From Salmonella bongori NCTC 12419 (lineage in GTDB: Bacteria > Pseudomonadota > Gammaproteobacteria > Enterobacterales > Enterobacteriaceae): DNA of 64,000 nt. Shown here in pieces: positions 55,424-64,000 of the stretch. Under the pieces are notes generated by a model. It did no database searches and had not been told where the DNA came from. It worked only from the letters and a program-made list of their open reading frames with translations. Position numbers and translations under genes: made by a program. Position 1 is the first letter of the stretch; each line of letters opens with the position of its first letter. Location: NCBI RefSeq assembly GCF_000252995.1, contig NC_015761.1:1488001-1552000 (forward strand). The letters run 5' to 3'.

Positions 55424-56242
55424 TTATGTACGCCGACGCTCATCGCTGGGCGTAATACCGAATACTTTCTTATACAGCGTCGTAAAATGGTTACTGTTGC
55501 TGAATCCGCACATATAAGCGATCCCGGTGATTGACATATCTGTCTCGCGTAATTTTACGCGGGCGGAAACCAGACGCAGACGTTTCAGATAACTATCCGG
55601 AGTTAAGCCGGTAGCCTCTTTAATATGGCGAAATGTGGTGCGCGGGGTGAGATGAAACCGCGACGCCAACTGATGCCAGTCATGTTCCTGAAAACAGTTT
55701 TCTTGCAGATAAGTGAGTAACTTATGTAATTTATAACGGGTATTGTTGTATTCCGTTTCCGTTTGCGCGTGCAGAATAGTCGTGACCAATTGAAAAAAAG
55801 ACGCTTCCCGTAAGGCGCATTTATCGTCATCAGCAAACGGTAACGAGAAGATTTTTTCAATAAGTGAACGGCATTGCATTCTTGTATCCGGTGATAGCCA
55901 GCCGTAACAGGCGGCCTCGCGAGCACAAAATGGTCGTAGTAGCGGTTCGATTTCCTGCAAATAATGAAATGTCTTATGTGGATTAATTAACACATTGATT
56001 AATTTCAGCGTCCCTAACTCGTCATAAAAATGGTGATCTTCCGCCTGAACGTAAAAAATATCGCCCTGCTGAATATATAACGGATTATCATTAATCACGT
56101 GTAACCCATGTCCTTCTTCAACAATCACTAACTCATCAAACTCATGGCAATGTTCGCTACTATTGTCCTCCGGATCGCTGGAATAAAGCGCCAGCTTATG
56201 ATTTACAGAAGGAAAGTAATAGTCAACGGTCAACAAGTTCAT
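55424..56242 (-). CDS. AraC-family regulator resembling RhaS/RhaR
   Basis: This 272-residue activator has an N-terminal cupin (EHCHEFDELVIVEEGHGLHV) and a C-terminal double helix-turn-helix (DWHQLASRFHLTPRTTFRHI; SITGIAYMCGFSNSNHFTTL). Spacing and wording are very like RhaS (HDFHEIVIVEHGTGIHV), which senses L-rhamnose. It is divergent from the GH78-like gene, 203 bp away, so it most likely activates that operon in response to rhamnose or a rhamnoside. Confidence 0.87.
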   Translation of the reverse strand: MNLLTVDYYFPSVNHKLALYSSDPEDNSSEHCHEFDELVIVEEGHGLHVINDNPLYIQQGDIFYVQAEDHHFYDELGTLKLINVLINPHKTFHYLQEIEPLLRPFCAREAACYGWLSPDTRMQCRSLIEKIFSLPFADDDKCALREASFFQLVTTILHAQTETEYNNTRYKLHKLLTYLQENCFQEHDWHQLASRFHLTPRTTFRHIKEATGLTPDSYLKRLRLVSARVKLRETDMSITGIAYMCGFSNSNHFTTLYKKVFGITPSDERRRT

Positions 56243-56319
56243 CTTTTTTATCCGGCCCGTAGTTCAACGTGAAGAAACATAAAACATTCGCTGGCGCATC
56301 ACGAGTGTTGTTTTTTAAT

Positions 56320-56335
56320 TTGTGATCGTACACAA
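56320..56335. promoter_or_regulatory. Palindrome in the rhamnoside operon promoter region
   Basis: TTGTG and CACAA flank ATCGTA, midway between the divergent genes. It recalls a CRP site but is two bases too short between the conserved cores, so the binding factor is open. Confidence 0.35.
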
Positions 56336-56445
56336 GTGGACCTCATTATCAGTGCCAGACAGCGCAACAGATTGGCAATCCTGAAGTGGCTGGTTTAGCC
56401 GTTTTCTTCGCATACTGCCCTCATCAAACGTAGAGAGGACGCAGT

Positions 56446-58008
56446 ATGTCTCAGGCAATACAGCAGCACCCGGCTATCGCAATGACCCGCCACCCCTTAT
56501 TCCTGGCGCGAGCCAACACATTAAAACCCCATCTTTATTCACACGTTGTCACACCAACAGGAAAAATTCAGATAACCGGCACACCGCATCACTGGCAGGC
56601 AACACCATGCGGTAATCTCGAGGCTGTATATGCACAGGCCCTGGATACGGGCGACTCGCTGATTCTGGATTTTGGCACCCACTGTGTGGGTTATCTCAGT
56701 TTTACCTGTCGCGCAGTAGGCAGTCCGCCGGACGCGCCAGCTCACCTTGCACTGACATTTGGCGAAACGTTGGGCGAAGTCGCGGAACCTTTCAGCAATT
56801 ATCAGGGCTGGCTGTGTAGTAGCTGGCTGCAACAGCAGCACCTCTATCTTGATGTTTTGCCTGCGCACGTTCAATTACCGCGCCGTTATTGCTTCAGATA
56901 TCTGAAAATTGATGTTAAGGCGGTATCACGCAAGTTTCATTTACAGTTCGACGATATCACACTCATGGCCGTCACCTCTGCCCCGCCGGGATGCCCGCCT
57001 TCTGTGACTGACGATCCGTTATTGCGGAAGATTGATGATGTCTCGGTACTGACACTACGCAACTGTATGCAGGATGTTTTTGAAGACGGTCCGAAGCGTG
57101 ATCGCCGTCTCTGGTTGGGCGATCTTCGTCTTCAGGCGCTGGTGAACGACGTCACCTTTCGCCATCATGCGCTGGTACAACGCTGCCTGTATCTTTTTGC
57201 TGGCAACACACGTGAAGACGGAATGGTGTCAGCTAATATCTTTGTCCAACCGGATGTGATTGCGGATGATACCTTTCTTTTTGATTATTCATTATTTTTT
57301 GTTGATGTGCTTTATCAATATATACAAAGCACAAACGATGTCGAGACCCTGAACGCACTATGGCCAGTCGCCAAAAGGCAGGTCGACCTGGCGCTTGAAC
57401 GCTGCGATATGCGCCATATCGTGCGTGATAGCGACGACTGGTGGTCATTTATCGACTGGAACGATGCGTTAAATAAACAGGCCGCGTCGCAAGGCGTTCT
57501 GATTTACTGTCTGCAACGCGCTATCTGGCTGGCGCAACGGTGTGAGCCGGATTGCCTTACCTTATTGAAACCGTCGCTGAATGCGCTAAAAAACGCGGCG
57601 CTGCATGAATTCTGGAGCAAACAGGACGGCTTTTATACCAGCGGTGCTGGCAGACAAATCTCCTGCGCGTCACAAATCTGGCTCGTCCTGGCTGATGTGG
57701 GGACGCCAGAACATCAGGTCGCCGTAATGAAAAAACTGCTCCGCCATCCACCGAAAATCGCAATGAACACCCCCTATATGCGCCACCATTTTATCGCCGC
57801 GCTGCTCCATGTGGGATTACGCGAAGAAGCGACGACGGAAATTAAAAATTATTGGGGCGCGATGATCCACCACGGCGCAGACACTTTCTGGGAGATCTTC
57901 GACCCGGCACATCCTGATTATTCCCCGTATGGCAGTACGTTAATTAACAGCTATTGCCATGCGTGGAGTTGTACCCCGGCCTGGTTTATTCGCCAGTTCG
58001 GACTTTAA
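56446..58008 (+). CDS. GH78-like alpha-L-rhamnosidase family enzyme (cytoplasmic)
   Basis: This 520-residue protein lacks a signal peptide, so it acts inside the cell. A beta-rich N-terminal half (1-175) precedes a helical barrel with EDGPKRDRRLWLGD: Asp214, Asp219 and Asp226 sit where GH78 enzymes hold substrate and catalytic acids (compare DGIKRD in Lactobacillus Ram enzymes). A later acid occurs in TFWEIFDP, and SYCHAWSCTPAWFI matches the family C-terminal block. At 520 residues it is a compact form. AGAGAGGACGCAGT precedes the ATG. It starts the operon with a symporter and a porin. Confidence 0.8.
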   Translation: MSQAIQQHPAIAMTRHPLFLARANTLKPHLYSHVVTPTGKIQITGTPHHWQATPCGNLEAVYAQALDTGDSLILDFGTHCVGYLSFTCRAVGSPPDAPAHLALTFGETLGEVAEPFSNYQGWLCSSWLQQQHLYLDVLPAHVQLPRRYCFRYLKIDVKAVSRKFHLQFDDITLMAVTSAPPGCPPSVTDDPLLRKIDDVSVLTLRNCMQDVFEDGPKRDRRLWLGDLRLQALVNDVTFRHHALVQRCLYLFAGNTREDGMVSANIFVQPDVIADDTFLFDYSLFFVDVLYQYIQSTNDVETLNALWPVAKRQVDLALERCDMRHIVRDSDDWWSFIDWNDALNKQAASQGVLIYCLQRAIWLAQRCEPDCLTLLKPSLNALKNAALHEFWSKQDGFYTSGAGRQISCASQIWLVLADVGTPEHQVAVMKKLLRHPPKIAMNTPYMRHHFIAALLHVGLREEATTEIKNYWGAMIHHGADTFWEIFDPAHPDYSPYGSTLINSYCHAWSCTPAWFIRQFGL

Positions 58009-58031
58009 TCACAATAAAAAGCGAGCGATTT

Positions 58032-59411
58032 ATGGCTGAGATAACTTTTACTGTATGGCGACAGCGACTGGGCTACGGCATCGCCGATCTTTCCTGTAAT
58101 TTGATCTGGCAATTAATTTCCTTATATTTAATGTTTTTCTATACCGATGTAATGGGACTTCCCGCTTATTATGTCGGTATTATGTTCCTGGTCACTCGCC
58201 TGGTTGATGGTGTGGCGGATGTCTTAATGGGGCTGGTGATTGATAATACAGCCACTCGCTGGGGACGTTGTCGGCCCTGGTTGCTGATTGGCGCCGTGCC
58301 TTTTGGCGTGCTGTGTATTCTGGCCTTCTATGTCCCGGAATTGGGCATTACCGGGAAATTAATGTATGCGTTTTTAACGTATTTGTGCCTGTCATTTTTA
58401 TATACCCTCGTGAATATCCCCTTTTGTGCGATGCTCCCCTTTATTACCAGCGACTCCCGAGAACGTACTATGCTCTCCTCGGTGCGCATTTTATTAGGCT
58501 CATTGGGGTCAACCATTGTCGCCGTCGCCACGCTACCGCTGGTTGCCGCACTGGGTAAAGGGAATCAGGCGCAGGGATTTTTTTATACCGCAACGATTTT
58601 TGGCGTCATCGCGATTTTCTTTTTACTACTAAGTTTTCGCAACGTGGAGGAAAAGATCACGATTACCCAGGAGCGTATGACCTTAAAACGGGCATGGTCA
58701 GGATTAAAACAAAACCAGCCGTGGCTCGTTTTTGCGATTAATATCTTTTTAATGTGGGGCGCTTTTTTCTTCCAGACGGGCTCGCTGGTCTATTTTTTCC
58801 ACTATTATGTCGGCAATGCAGAATTAACGGCTGTCGTCGCCGGCATCTCCACCTTTGTTCCGCTGATGGGTACCCTGACGGTTCCACTGCTGGCTGTCCG
58901 AATGAAAAAACGCTATGTCTATCTGGTCGCCAGCGCCATTAACCTTATTGGCATGGGAATGATGATGGTCTCCGACATGCAGACTCTCGGTCTGATTACA
59001 GGGGCTATTGTGATGTCGCTGGGCGCCGGTCAGCGAACGGCGATCTATTTCTCAATGCAGGCTGACCCTGTCGATTATGGCGTCTGGAAAACGGGTATTA
59101 ATACTGCCGGAATTTTAACCTCGATTAACGGTTTTTTGGGAAAGGTAGCCATGGCGGGCGCGGGTGCTATTACCGGTTTGCTGCTTACTACTGGTGGCTA
59201 TGTTGCAAACCAAACGCAAACAGCAACAGCCTTGTTAGCGATCAAAGCCTGTTATCTTTATATTCCTGTGGTTTTAATTATAGCCTCAATGGTATGGATA
59301 GGTCGTTATTATCGTCTCGATGATGACTATGAAAAAATACGCGCCGATCTTGACGCCGGCAAAACAGAAAAAAATAACGGATATCAAATCGTCCGCGTTA
59401 TAAAAAAATAA
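58032..59411 (+). CDS. GPH-family (MelB-like) glycoside:cation symporter
   Basis: This 459-residue protein has 12 helices and the GPH opening RQRLGYGIADLSCNLIWQL and VDGVADVLMGLVIDNT. MelB-type transporters move disaccharides or glycosides with Na+ or H+. I start at MAEITFTVW, 23 bp after the rhamnosidase stop; the longer frame overlaps that gene. The partner enzyme points to a rhamnoside such as rutinose as cargo, which is inference. Confidence 0.87.
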   Translation: MAEITFTVWRQRLGYGIADLSCNLIWQLISLYLMFFYTDVMGLPAYYVGIMFLVTRLVDGVADVLMGLVIDNTATRWGRCRPWLLIGAVPFGVLCILAFYVPELGITGKLMYAFLTYLCLSFLYTLVNIPFCAMLPFITSDSRERTMLSSVRILLGSLGSTIVAVATLPLVAALGKGNQAQGFFYTATIFGVIAIFFLLLSFRNVEEKITITQERMTLKRAWSGLKQNQPWLVFAINIFLMWGAFFFQTGSLVYFFHYYVGNAELTAVVAGISTFVPLMGTLTVPLLAVRMKKRYVYLVASAINLIGMGMMMVSDMQTLGLITGAIVMSLGAGQRTAIYFSMQADPVDYGVWKTGINTAGILTSINGFLGKVAMAGAGAITGLLLTTGGYVANQTQTATALLAIKACYLYIPVVLIIASMVWIGRYYRLDDDYEKIRADLDAGKTEKNNGYQIVRVIKK

Positions 59412-59442
59412 TAATCTCCGACTCAATATAAGGAAATATTCT

Positions 59443-61059
59443 ATGCGTATCTCTGTGATAAGCGCAGTGGTGTGTTGCGCGCTTTTTAGCGTAAACAGTG
59501 TTCAGGGCGCCAGCCTGACGATTGAACAAAGGCTGGCGATTTTAGAAGCGAAAGTGAATAACGCTGAACGCGAGGCGCGAGAAGCCAGGGTACGGGCGTA
59601 CCAGGCTGAACAGCGAACGCAGCGCGCCGAAACGCGGGCAACCCTTGCGGAACAACAGATGAAGCAACTGACTGCACGAGCCACCGACAGCGAAAGAAAA
59701 ATGCAGGAAACGGATAAAAAAGTCACCGCTCAACTGGCAAAAACGTCGCCGCTGGAAGGATTTGAATTTAACGCCTACGCCCGTTCCGGTTTGCTGATTA
59801 ATAATCATGGTAAAGGAGGACGCGGCGGCCCCGGTGTTTCGCCCGCCAGTTCGTTAAACGGCGATGCACATGTTGGCCGCTTAGGCAATGAAAAAGATAA
59901 TTATCTGGAGTTAAGTCTGGGGAAAAAAATGACTTTCGACGATGGGGCGTGGGCACATTTTAAAACCATGATTGCCGATGGTGCGAATAATCCCGACCCT
60001 TGGGTCCAGGATAATGACAGTCATCATATCAATATACGTCAACTCTATGTCGAAATGGGGAATCTTGCTGATTTTACCGGGCCGTTTAAGAACGCCTCAC
60101 TATGGGCAGGAAAACGATTCGATCGGGATAATTTTGATATACATTTTACCGACAGTGACATTATGTTCCTTGGGGGGACTGGCGGTGGCATTAACGATGT
60201 GCAATGGAGTACTACTCTACGTGGAGATTATTCCGTATATGGCCGTAATTTTGGCGATCTGGGCAGCGATCATTATGAAGATAATGATATTCAGAATGTG
60301 ATGTTTACCGCTAACCATTTTTATCATAACTGGCAATTAATGCTAACCGGGATGACCGCACAGGGTAATGATCGTCTCAAAGACACTACGTCCACTACCG
60401 GTAGTTACGCCTTGCGTAGTGACAATACGGCGAAGAATGGTTATTACGCCATGCTGGCGTATCACGATAAAGCGCGCTTCTATGGTATTACCCGGGGCGT
60501 GTCGGAAACGGCACTGCAGTTCGGCGGTGGTTTAGGCGCTGAAACCAGACAACCCGGTAGCGATGGCGATCTTACTGAAGATGCCCTGTCTTTACGGTTT
60601 GCATCGTATGGTATTGTTCCGATTGCGAAAAACTGGGAATTGGCTCCTTCGGTGATTGCCCAGCACAGTGAGGACCGCTATCGCAATGGCGATCGTTACG
60701 ACTGGGCCACCTTTAACCTTCGTGCTTCGCAGGCGATTACACAACATTTTGCTCTGCTCTATGAAGCTTCCTGGCAATATATGGATCTGAACGCCAATGG
60801 CAGAACTTATCGTGATAACGGTTCGTTGAATACATATCAGAACGTGAAAGGCAGTTTCTATAAATTGACCTTCGCGCCAACGTTTAAGGTCGGTAATGTT
60901 TTTGATATCAAAGCGCGACCGGAGATCCGTTTCTTTGCCACCTGGATGAACTGGGATAAAGCGTTGGATCGGTATGCGACAAACGATGATTTCGGCAGCG
61001 AGGGATTTAGCGCTGGAGGCACGTGGAATTTTGGCGTACAAACGGAAATCTGGTTCTGA
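59443..61059 (+). CDS. LamB/ScrY/BglH-type outer-membrane glycoporin
   Basis: This 538-residue protein has a signal peptide (cleaved near VQG-ASLT), then a coiled-coil segment (residues about 25-100, heptads of Leu/Ala with many Glu/Arg), as in ScrY, and a LamB-like barrel of 18 strands. FEFNAYARSGLLIN opens the barrel, and the protein ends in Phe (QTEIWF). Length equals BglH. It probably lets the glycoside cross the outer membrane. Confidence 0.87.
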   Translation: MRISVISAVVCCALFSVNSVQGASLTIEQRLAILEAKVNNAEREAREARVRAYQAEQRTQRAETRATLAEQQMKQLTARATDSERKMQETDKKVTAQLAKTSPLEGFEFNAYARSGLLINNHGKGGRGGPGVSPASSLNGDAHVGRLGNEKDNYLELSLGKKMTFDDGAWAHFKTMIADGANNPDPWVQDNDSHHINIRQLYVEMGNLADFTGPFKNASLWAGKRFDRDNFDIHFTDSDIMFLGGTGGGINDVQWSTTLRGDYSVYGRNFGDLGSDHYEDNDIQNVMFTANHFYHNWQLMLTGMTAQGNDRLKDTTSTTGSYALRSDNTAKNGYYAMLAYHDKARFYGITRGVSETALQFGGGLGAETRQPGSDGDLTEDALSLRFASYGIVPIAKNWELAPSVIAQHSEDRYRNGDRYDWATFNLRASQAITQHFALLYEASWQYMDLNANGRTYRDNGSLNTYQNVKGSFYKLTFAPTFKVGNVFDIKARPEIRFFATWMNWDKALDRYATNDDFGSEGFSAGGTWNFGVQTEIWF

Positions 61060-61072
61060 TCGTTTTCCCGCG

Positions 61073-61097
61073 ACACGCCGCAAAAATAGCGGCGTGT
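61073..61097 (+). terminator. Terminator of the rhamnoside operon
   Basis: ACACGCCGC pairs with GCGGCGTGT around a 7-base loop; TAAATATTTT follows, 14 bp after the porin stop. It also separates the operon from the convergent effector gene. Confidence 0.8.
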
Positions 61098-61132
61098 TAA
61101 ATATTTTAACGCGTGGCTCAGCGAGATGAGGC

Positions 61133-62053
61133 TTATACCAGCGGAGTCGTTGATGATACAGAGCGGGTGTCAGCAGCAACACCTGATGCGATAGCGCCTC
61201 GGGCAACATCAGCGATTCTCTCATCCAGAGTTTTAACCGCTTTATTGGGGTCAAGAACAGTGAATATTGATTCTAATTCCTCACAAAGCGTGACCAGACG
61301 TCCGTCCACGATGATGTCTTCGTGTGTTGCCTCGTTGGTGAGTAACACCATACTTTGCCCGCTCTCCTCATCCGCCTGATATTCTATAAGTTCAAGCGGG
61401 AACTCATCGCCTGCTTCTTCGCGTAACGTTATCCTCACGGTGGTTTGACCTTCGGCTGCAGCCTGGCTCAGTAGCGCATGCAAATCATACATACTGCTAA
61501 CATATAAACTCTCGCCATAGAGTTGCGGGTCCGGCCCATTTATAACCGGAGCCATTTTAATGATGCCCAGTTGTGAAAAATCTGCCAGCGTCTGATATCC
61601 ATCGCCAAGAGCATATAATGCTGGCGCCGTTTCAAATTCTTGTTCCAGCTTTAGACAAAATTCTCTGAAAGTTCCGGGAACCACTTCTGTGTGATGATTA
61701 TCGGATATTCTGACTGCTGGCTCACCGTCTGGACCAGCAGCAATTTCTTCCAGTCTCAAGATACCACCACTTTGAAGATGACATTCAACCGATTTTTTAT
61801 GTAGCGCAGACGCTGCCATAAGGCTGGCATGAATCCCCTCTGCATTAGCACAATACTCAGCCACTTTAGGTCGAACATTACAATAATGCTCAACTAAGCG
61901 AATGATGCCATAGCCAATTCCGAGCGTGAATACGCCTACAATACCCTTTGCCAATTTTGTCGCCAGTTTATTTTCATAGTTCCCCGCTGCATGAGATAGG
62001 TTCGTTTCTGCTTTAAGTACCCGGGCATAGGTTCCTGCTGATGTCATTGGCAT
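61133..62053 (-). CDS. steA: SteA-like type III secretion effector with duplicated C-terminal unit
   Basis: This 306-residue protein lies where steA sits in S. Typhimurium, next to ansP. Its first about 145 residues (TSAGTYAR, NYENKLATKLAKGI, RLVEHYCNVRPKVAEYCANA, and the IRISD-like VRISDN block) match the SteA I recall, including the N-terminal secretion region. SteA has 210 residues; this protein has about 95 more. Residues 74-140 recur at about 191-264: IHASLMAASALHKKSVEC and LHALLSQAAAEGQTTVRI, then EEI/ELI, VRISDN/VLLTNE and CLKLEQEF/CEELESIF. AAGGAG sits before the ATG, supporting MPMTSAG as start. SteA is delivered by both secretion systems, binds PI4P and shapes the vacuole; the role of the extra unit is unknown. 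Confidence 0.75.
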   Translation of the reverse strand: MPMTSAGTYARVLKAETNLSHAAGNYENKLATKLAKGIVGVFTLGIGYGIIRLVEHYCNVRPKVAEYCANAEGIHASLMAASALHKKSVECHLQSGGILRLEEIAAGPDGEPAVRISDNHHTEVVPGTFREFCLKLEQEFETAPALYALGDGYQTLADFSQLGIIKMAPVINGPDPQLYGESLYVSSMYDLHALLSQAAAEGQTTVRITLREEAGDEFPLELIEYQADEESGQSMVLLTNEATHEDIIVDGRLVTLCEELESIFTVLDPNKAVKTLDERIADVARGAIASGVAADTRSVSSTTPLV

Positions 62054-62433
62054 GATGTTACTCCTTTGTTAGTTATTTTTTACTTTATTGTGAGTTCTGT
62101 CTGCGGAGTAAACTTTCAAATAATGTCCAGCCATCAGGCAGTATCTTTCGAGGGTAAAGTATCGTGCGATGCCAGTAAGGTTAATCATTAATGACTGAAT
62201 GGTGACCACACCGCGCCACATCTGACCACACAAATAAACTCGACATTCTTATTTTATCTTTCTCGTATATTTTGCGTCATTTAACAATTGCAGGTAGGAT
62301 GCTCCGCCGGCGGTTTTACCCTGTCATACAGAATAAGGGAAAAACCGTATTCGCCATTGCAGGCAATCGATTGTTTAGTCGCCTTCGCGGCATAAGGGAT
62401 TTTTTTGTCAGACAGGCCATAACAGGTAACATA
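62054..62433. promoter_or_regulatory. Divergent region between the effector and ansP
   Basis: This 380-bp stretch must hold both promoters. On the effector side a single GTTTA half-site (62109-62113 on the minus strand) recalls a PhoP half-box but lacks its partner. The ansP side has an unusual long leader, in which the frame is open for 54 codons before the true start; no clear riboswitch is visible. Confidence 0.4.
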
Positions 62434-63936
62434 ATGAAAACACATACTACGCACGCCGCAGAGCAACATGCGGCGAAACGACGCTGGCTGAACGCCCATG
62501 AAGAGGGCTATCACAAAGCGATGGGGAATCGTCAAGTCCAGATGATTGCTATCGGCGGCGCGATTGGTACCGGATTATTTTTAGGCGCAGGCGCCCGATT
62601 GCAAATGGCCGGGCCGGCGCTTGCACTGGTCTATCTGGTGTGCGGCCTTTTTTCCTTTTTCATTTTGCGCGCGCTCGGCGAACTGGTATTGCATCGCCCC
62701 TCCAGCGGGAGCTTCGTTTCGTATGCCCGTGAATTTTTGGGTGAAAAAGCGGCCTATGTCGCGGGCTGGATGTACTTTATTAACTGGGCGATGACCGGGA
62801 TCGTCGATATCACCGCCGTGGCGTTATATATGCATTACTGGGGCGCATTTGGCGACGTTCCGCAGTGGGTATTTGCGCTCGGTGCGTTAGCTATTGTGGG
62901 TACGATGAATATGATCGGCGTAAAGTGGTTTGCCGAAATGGAGTTCTGGTTCGCGCTGGTGAAAGTGCTGGCGATCGTTATCTTCCTGGTCGTAGGCACA
63001 ATTTTCCTCGGAACCGGTCAGCCGCTTGATGGCAATACCACCGGATTCCATCTGATTACTGATAATGGTGGATTTTTTCCGCATGGCCTGTTGCCCGCGC
63101 TGGTACTGATTCAGGGCGTGGTGTTCGCCTTTGCTTCAATTGAGCTGGTTGGTACTGCCGCCGGCGAGTGCAAAGATCCGCAGACAATGGTGCCAAAAGC
63201 CATCAATAGCGTGATTTGGCGTATCGGTCTCTTCTATGTGGGATCGGTTGTATTGCTGGTGCTGCTGCTACCGTGGAATGCCTACCAGGCGGGGCAAAGC
63301 CCGTTCGTCACCTTCTTTTCTAAACTTGGCGTGCCTTACATCGGCAGTATCATGAATATCGTGGTATTGACTGCCGCGCTATCCAGTCTGAATTCCGGGC
63401 TTTATTGTACGGGCCGAATCTTACGCTCGATGTCGATGGGGGGTTCCGCGCCGAAATTCATGGCGAAAATGAGCCGTCAGCATGTACCTTATGCGGGTAT
63501 TCTGGCGACGTTGGTCGTTTATGTTGTTGGCGTATTCCTCAATTATCTGGTGCCCTCCCGTGTATTCGAAATCGTCCTGAATTTTGCCTCACTCGGCATT
63601 ATCGCCTCGTGGGCGTTTATCATGGTATGCCAGATGCGTTTACGCCAGGCAATAAAAGAAGGCAAAGCCGCAGACGTCAGTTTTAAACTGCCCTTTGCGC
63701 CCTTTACCTCGTGGTTGACACTGCTGTTCCTGTTAAGCGTGCTGGTTCTCATGGCGTTTGACTATCCGAATGGAACATACACGATCGCCTCGCTGCCGCT
63801 AATCGCCATTCTGCTGGTCGCCGGCTGGTTTGGCGTGCGCCGTCGCGTGGAGGAAATCCATCGCACTGCGCCAGCCACTGCGGCTCCGGCGGAGAGTATA
63901 GAGCGTGTAGTCTTAAAAGAAGAGGCCGCGACCTGA
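62434..63936 (+). CDS. ansP: L-asparagine permease AnsP
   Basis: This 500-residue amino-acid permease of the APC family has 12 helices and imports L-asparagine. I start at MKTHTTHAAEQHAAKRRWL, matching the length of E. coli AnsP (499); the frame is open upstream without similarity. AIGGAIGTGLFLGAG is the APC signature in helix 1, and FAFASIELVGTAAGE lies in helix 6. Confidence 0.96.
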   Translation: MKTHTTHAAEQHAAKRRWLNAHEEGYHKAMGNRQVQMIAIGGAIGTGLFLGAGARLQMAGPALALVYLVCGLFSFFILRALGELVLHRPSSGSFVSYAREFLGEKAAYVAGWMYFINWAMTGIVDITAVALYMHYWGAFGDVPQWVFALGALAIVGTMNMIGVKWFAEMEFWFALVKVLAIVIFLVVGTIFLGTGQPLDGNTTGFHLITDNGGFFPHGLLPALVLIQGVVFAFASIELVGTAAGECKDPQTMVPKAINSVIWRIGLFYVGSVVLLVLLLPWNAYQAGQSPFVTFFSKLGVPYIGSIMNIVVLTAALSSLNSGLYCTGRILRSMSMGGSAPKFMAKMSRQHVPYAGILATLVVYVVGVFLNYLVPSRVFEIVLNFASLGIIASWAFIMVCQMRLRQAIKEGKAADVSFKLPFAPFTSWLTLLFLLSVLVLMAFDYPNGTYTIASLPLIAILLVAGWFGVRRRVEEIHRTAPATAAPAESIERVVLKEEAAT

Positions 63937-63946
63937 CGTTATTCCT

Positions 63947-63972
63947 CCCCGGCAGCGCCAGGCTTGCCGGGG
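63947..63972 (+). terminator. Terminator of ansP
   Basis: CCCCGGCA pairs with TGCCGGGG around a 10-base loop and is followed by TTATTAA, 10 bp after the stop. Confidence 0.75.
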
Positions 63973-64000
63973 TTATTAATGCGCATTGCCCGCGCTCACC

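Noticed and set aside
56320..56335. CRP site in the rhamnoside promoter region
   Set aside because: The half-sites are 2 bp too close for CRP; kept only as an unassigned palindrome.
62054..62271. PhoP box upstream of the SteA-like gene
   Set aside because: A single GTTTA is present, but the partner half at 11-bp spacing does not match.
1..64000. Search for CRISPR arrays, tRNA or rRNA genes, insertion sequences and prophage genes
   Set aside because: None seen; no regularly spaced repeats, no transposase or integrase motifs and no recognisable RNA genes.

Overview
The window looks like chromosomal DNA of Salmonella enterica. The strongest markers are an OmpD porin gene, smvA with its TetR repressor, a PqaA homologue, the Hyd-5 hydrogenase genes, a treZ-treY-glgX trehalose operon, and a SteA-like type III effector beside ansP. 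The order largely follows what I remember of the S. Typhimurium LT2 chromosome around STM1535-STM1584. Two blocks do not match that memory: a mexGHI-like efflux operon beside osmC, and a rhamnoside-type sugar operon between nhoA and the effector. The effector is also longer than the SteA I remember. A non-Typhimurium lineage or subspecies is therefore likely, but I cannot name it. I see no rRNA, tRNA, insertion sequence, prophage or CRISPR array.

Region by region. 1-4409 (minus): hydABCD and the start of a HypC-like chaperone gene, an O2-tolerant NiFe hydrogenase. 4841-5929: a secreted choloylglycine-hydrolase-family enzyme. 6104-9202: a GntR regulator, a zinc dehydrogenase and an ACS-type transporter, forming a small sugar-acid catabolic module with two candidate operators. 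9287-14185: pqaA, then an MFS exporter and FAD monooxygenase divergent from a MarR regulator, with a palindrome between them. 14362-15898: a divergent QueA-like protein and a RidA-fold protein lacking the catalytic arginine. 16456-17265: a TacAT-type toxin-antitoxin pair with two operators. 17313-23740: treZ-treY-glgX for making trehalose from glycogen. 23869-33518: a stress block (DUF1264 lipoprotein, HdeB-like protein, osmC, bdm, sra, maeA) interrupted by the mexGHI-like operon, whose promoter carries a near-perfect SoxR box. 33787-39503: adhP and fdnGHI, including selenoprotein FdnG. 39769-44979: yddG, ompD, a GFA-family protein and smvA/smvR with a long operator palindrome. 45193-53334: narU and narZYWV, the second nitrate reductase. 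53443-55218: yddE and nhoA. 55424-61097: a RhaS-like regulator divergent from a GH78-like rhamnosidase, a GPH symporter and a ScrY/BglH-like porin. 61133-62053: the SteA-like effector with an internal repeat. 62434-63936: ansP.

Themes: anaerobic and low-oxygen respiration (Hyd-5, FdnGHI, NarZYWV), envelope and redox-drug defence (mexGHI-like, SmvA, YddG, PqaA), stationary-phase and osmotic survival (trehalose, OsmC, Sra, Bdm, HdeB-like), and host or plant interaction (effector, bile-salt-hydrolase-like enzyme, rhamnoside operon). The most promising observations are the SoxR-box mexGHI-like operon, the internally duplicated SteA-like effector and the rhamnoside operon.
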